Assembly: GCA_024277475.1 (NCBI GenBank)
Contig: JAJRVC010000059.1
Location: forward strand, 1 to 8,035
Direction: 5' to 3'
Source: Deltaproteobacteria bacterium
Lineage (GTDB): Bacteria > Desulfobacterota > Desulfobacteria > Desulfobacterales > JAFDCJ01
DNA length: 8,035 nucleotides
Shown: positions 6,761 to 8,035 of the stretch, one piece after another
Layout: each line of letters starts with the position of its first letter
Numbering within the stretch: position 1 is the stretch's first letter
Translations under genes and position numbers: made by a program
The notes under the pieces: generated by a model
Databases searched by the model: none
What the model saw: the letters and a program-made list of their open reading frames with translations, nothing else
What the model was told of the DNA's origin: nothing

Positions 6761-7692
6761 TGCTCTCCACCTGTTTTAAGGATAGCCATCGAGCCATAAA
6801 GCTCCTGTAGTCGGGCGAACTGGTCCTCATCGTAGAATCTACATTTGTCCAGGCCAAAAACCTTAGCCACTTCAACACAAAATCGGGCGGCCGATTCCAG
6901 CCCGTAAGGCATGTTGGCTCCAGTGGCACAACCCGGTACGGCGGTGCAAGTCGTCAAGGCCACACCAACCACCGGGCAGTCAACCGCTACTGTGGGCTGC
7001 ATGATACTGTTAATATGATAAATACCGTTACCGTACGGTGTGATATCCTGCATAGTAACCGGGAACGTGGCCGGAACGTCGCCGGTAACCCATTCCATCA
7101 AGGTCAACAGGTCTTCGCTGACCCTGAGGATATATCCTTCCTTGACAGTAGGCGAGATGGCAAACCCGTGATGATTGATTACTCGATTGCCCTTGGTTGT
7201 GTCTACGCTCAAGATGGCGTCCATATCTGCGGACACTTCAGCCTTTATCTGTTCGGACACAGAAACCGGTGATCCCATGAATGGCGTCGGGTCATGGGGC
7301 TGGGTCGGTGCATCAGGGCAGATATGGGTGGCAAAAATTACGTCGCCCGGGCAGCGGTCTCCGCGTCGGGCCATGCGGGCCAGTTTCAATCCGGCGGCCA
7401 TAGCTACTATGGCACCATCTCCGTCGGAAACCAAACCCAAAGTCTTCGGCCGGGCGCCCAGACCTCCCAAAGTACCCAGGACGCCGAGGGTGAGAGCTTG
7501 CCCCCCGCCGGATTTACCACTGGAACCGGGTATAGTTATCCGGACGACATCGGTCGAGCCCTTGGCTCCTTCCAAATGCTCAATTTCAACAGGAGGAATT
7601 TTAAAGGAATTAAAAAGATCTACGATGGTTTGACCCGTAGCTGCTGGATCATCCAGTAGATCACATAATTCTATGATTTCTTTAAGAAGCAT
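6757..7692 (-). CDS. DUF1177 domain-containing protein
   Basis: First gene of the operon: 311 residues, predicted cytosolic, with no signal or membrane segment. I recognise DUF1177 from its length, its conserved blocks and its pairing with AroM and peptide-type transporters. Visible blocks are a Gly-rich stretch IPGSSGKSGGGQAL (54-67), LVSDGDGAIVAMAAGLKLA (87-105), ATHICPDAPTQPHDPTPF (121-138), LSVDTTKGNRVINHHG (161-176), DITPYGNGIYHINSIMQPT (216-234) and CTAVPGCATGAN (249-260). The repeated His and Asp (D90, D92, H123, H133, D164, H174, H175) suggest metal binding, but this is inference; the reaction is unknown. ATG 7692 is preceded by GGAG (7702-7705) with a 9-nt spacer. The end overlaps aroM by 4 nt, so the two are probably made together. 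It appears complete. Confidence 0.9.
   Translation of the reverse strand: MLLKEIIELCDLLDDPAATGQTIVDLFNSFKIPPVEIEHLEGAKGSTDVVRITIPGSSGKSGGGQALTLGVLGTLGGLGARPKTLGLVSDGDGAIVAMAAGLKLARMARRGDRCPGDVIFATHICPDAPTQPHDPTPFMGSPVSVSEQIKAEVSADMDAILSVDTTKGNRVINHHGFAISPTVKEGYILRVSEDLLTLMEWVTGDVPATFPVTMQDITPYGNGIYHINSIMQPTVAVDCPVVGVALTTCTAVPGCATGANMPYGLESAARFCVEVAKVFGLDKCRFYDEDQFARLQELYGSMAILKTGGEQ
6765..6771 (-). promoter_or_regulatory. Ribosome binding site for the GTG start of aroM
   Basis: GGTGGAG on the minus strand lies inside the last codons of DUF1177, four bases before GTG 6760. Together with the GTGA overlap it supports translational coupling and the non-ATG start. Confidence 0.6.
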
Positions 7693-7726
7693 TGGTTTCT
7701 TCTCCGGGTTTGGCGCTTATTTGTTG

Positions 7727-7763
7727 TGTTTTCAGCATGCCGTGGTAAACATGTTTTCAACAT
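7727..7763. repeat. Direct repeat TGTTTTCARCAT, 25 bp apart
   Basis: TGTTTTCAGCAT (7727-7738) and TGTTTTCAACAT (7752-7763) match at 11 of 12 positions. They lie in the operon leader just upstream of the DUF1177 ribosome-binding site. The second copy overlaps the left arm of the neighbouring inverted repeat and the palindrome AAACATGTTT. These could be regulator half-sites or chance in AT-rich DNA. Confidence 0.4.
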
Positions 7764-7798
7764 ATCAAATCAATTTTAAATTCACCTGATATTTTGAA
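7756..7798. promoter_or_regulatory. Inverted repeat in the operon leader, operator-like
   Basis: TTCAACATATCA (7756-7767) and TGATATTTTGAA (7787-7798) are inverted copies matching at 11 of 12 positions with a 19-nt spacer. Arm centres are 31 bp apart, close to three helical turns, which would place two bound dimers on the same DNA face. In the minus-strand transcript the same sequence could fold into a hairpin with a large loop. Which form matters cannot be told from the sequence. Confidence 0.4.
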
Positions 7799-7851
7799 GC
7801 AAAGAAAAGCGGCACATCCATAGAATTAACGATGATGTTCGAAACAATATT

Positions 7852-7880
7852 GGCTATCACAGAAAAGGATTTTCTGTCAA
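7852..7880 (-). promoter_or_regulatory. Possible operon promoter: perfect -35, poor -10
   Basis: TTGACA (7875-7880) on the minus strand is a perfect -35 hexamer, but the best -10 at a 16-nt spacing is only GATAGC. A promoter with a good -35 and weak -10 could depend on an activator. The 19-bp dyad at 7859-7877 overlaps the -35 and fills the spacer. Confidence 0.3.
7859..7877. promoter_or_regulatory. Perfect 19-bp dyad overlapping the -35 TTGACA
   Basis: ACAGAAAA-GGA-TTTTCTGT is a perfect inverted repeat with 8-bp arms and a 3-nt centre. It overlaps the first bases of the minus-strand TTGACA and occupies most of the promoter spacer, a typical place for a repressor operator. A 3-nt loop could also form a hairpin in RNA, but no T-run suited to termination follows on either strand. 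Confidence 0.45.
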
Positions 7881-7911
7881 CTATTAACGGTTATTTCTTC
7901 AGGGTGTTTTT

Positions 7912-7940
7912 ATTCTGCCCTATCCATAAAATAATATCAA
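7912..7940 (-). promoter_or_regulatory. Candidate sigma-70-type promoter for the operon
   Basis: TTGATA (7935-7940, five of six matches to TTGACA) is followed after exactly 17 nt by CAGAAT (7912-7917, four of six matches to TATAAT) on the minus strand. Transcription would start near 7905, giving a leader of about 210 nt carrying the dyads at 7859-7877 and 7756-7798. It stands back to back with the plus-strand promoter at 7958-7986. Confidence 0.35.
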
Positions 7941-7957
7941 TTACTTGCAAGAAATTA

Positions 7958-7986
7958 TGGACAAACGCCTCCGGATGAGGTATAAA
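7958..7986 (+). promoter_or_regulatory. Sigma-70-type promoter for the divergent plus-strand gene
   Basis: TGGACA (7958-7963) and TATAAA (7981-7986) each match the consensus hexamers at five of six positions, with an ideal 17-nt spacer. Transcription would begin near 7993, leaving a leader of about 30 nt that includes the GGAGG site at 8011. The promoter overlaps the left arm of a long inverted repeat, so regulation at this point is likely. Confidence 0.6.
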
Positions 7987-8015
7987 ACAAGCCATATGAC
8001 ACTTCATTCCGGAGG
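7968..8015. promoter_or_regulatory. Long inverted repeat spanning the -10 and the GGAGG site
   Basis: The left arm CCTCCGGATGAGGT (7968-7981) is complementary to the right arm ACTTCATTCCGGAGG (8001-8015) with one bulged T and one G-T pair. The terminal 7 bp are perfect. The right arm contains the ribosome-binding site, and the left arm abuts and overlaps the first base of the -10. As DNA it could be a repressor operator. As RNA it could mask the ribosome-binding site, but only if transcription starts upstream of 7968. Confidence 0.5.
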
Positions 8016-8023
8016 TAACTGCA

Positions 8024-8035
8024 TTGAACCTGTTA
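8024..8035 (+). CDS. Start of an unidentified divergent gene (TTG start, truncated by the window edge)
   Basis: Only the first four codons are visible (TTG AAC CTG TTA, reading MNLL). The call rests on context. GGAGG (8011-8015) lies 8 nt before the TTG, and a good promoter (TGGACA-17-TATAAA) lies just upstream and points this way. An alternative start is ATG 7996 in another frame, also open to the edge, but it has no ribosome-binding site and would be almost leaderless. The gene is divergent from the transporter operon and shares its control region. Such genes are often regulators of the neighbouring operon, but nothing in four codons allows identification. Confidence 0.45.

Larger units (their letters stand above)
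7693..8023. other. Divergent intergenic control region (331 nt)
   Basis: This AT-rich stretch separates the minus-strand operon from a plus-strand gene beginning at 8024. I see no credible gene inside it. It holds promoter-like sequences in both directions, a 19-bp dyad (7859-7877), a 12-bp inverted repeat with 19-nt spacer (7756-7798), an 11/12 direct repeat (7727-7738 and 7752-7763), the palindrome AAACATGTTT (7747-7756) and a large inverted repeat (7968-8015). The density of dyads suggests control by one or more dimeric regulators, possibly the product of the divergent gene; that link is inference. Confidence 0.6.

Noticed and set aside
1..8035. CRISPR array, tRNA or rRNA genes, insertion sequence or phage genes
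   Set aside because: No regularly spaced repeats, no cloverleaf-like sequence, and no transposase or integrase frames were found on either strand.

Overview
The window is dominated by one minus-strand operon. In transcription order it reads: a DUF1177 protein, an AroM-family protein, an exported family-5 solute-binding protein, two inner-membrane permeases (DppB type, then DppC type), a DppD-type ATPase, and a DppF-type ATPase gene broken by a stop codon. Gene ends overlap or nearly touch (4-nt GTGA overlap, 8-nt ATGACTAA overlap, 7-nt gaps). The exceptions are a 131-nt gap before the binding-protein gene and a 106-nt gap after it; the second gap holds a strong GC-rich hairpin.

Region by region: 2-172 is the 3' end of a plus-strand membrane-protein gene that converges on the operon. 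173-283 is a short convergent spacer with a weak hairpin. 284-4264 holds the permease and ATPase genes, read right to left. 4371-5951 is the binding protein, 6083-6760 AroM and 6757-7692 DUF1177. 7693-8023 is a divergent control region with back-to-back promoter-like sequences, three dyads and a direct repeat. At 8024 a plus-strand gene appears to begin at a TTG codon behind a GGAGG ribosome-binding site and runs off the window.

How the genes may work together: the binding protein captures an oligopeptide-like or related amide ligand outside the cytoplasmic membrane, DppB/DppC form the channel, and a DppD/DppF ATPase pair would drive import. The two leading genes encode cytosolic proteins. 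AroM resembles the two-cysteine aspartate/glutamate racemase superfamily and DUF1177 has no known function, so they may process the imported compound. The substrate cannot be read from the sequence. The DppF gene has TAA exactly at the variable residue of its Walker A motif, while the rest of its frame is intact. Either the importer was recently disabled, or it borrows another ATPase, or the base is a sequencing or assembly error.

Organism: a bacterium with moderate to slightly high G+C. The binding protein carries a signal-peptidase-I type signal rather than a convincing lipobox, which leans towards a Gram-negative, perhaps an anaerobic Desulfobacterota-like lineage. The strong Shine-Dalgarno sequences and the GTG/TTG starts would also suit a Clostridia-type host, so the lineage is uncertain.
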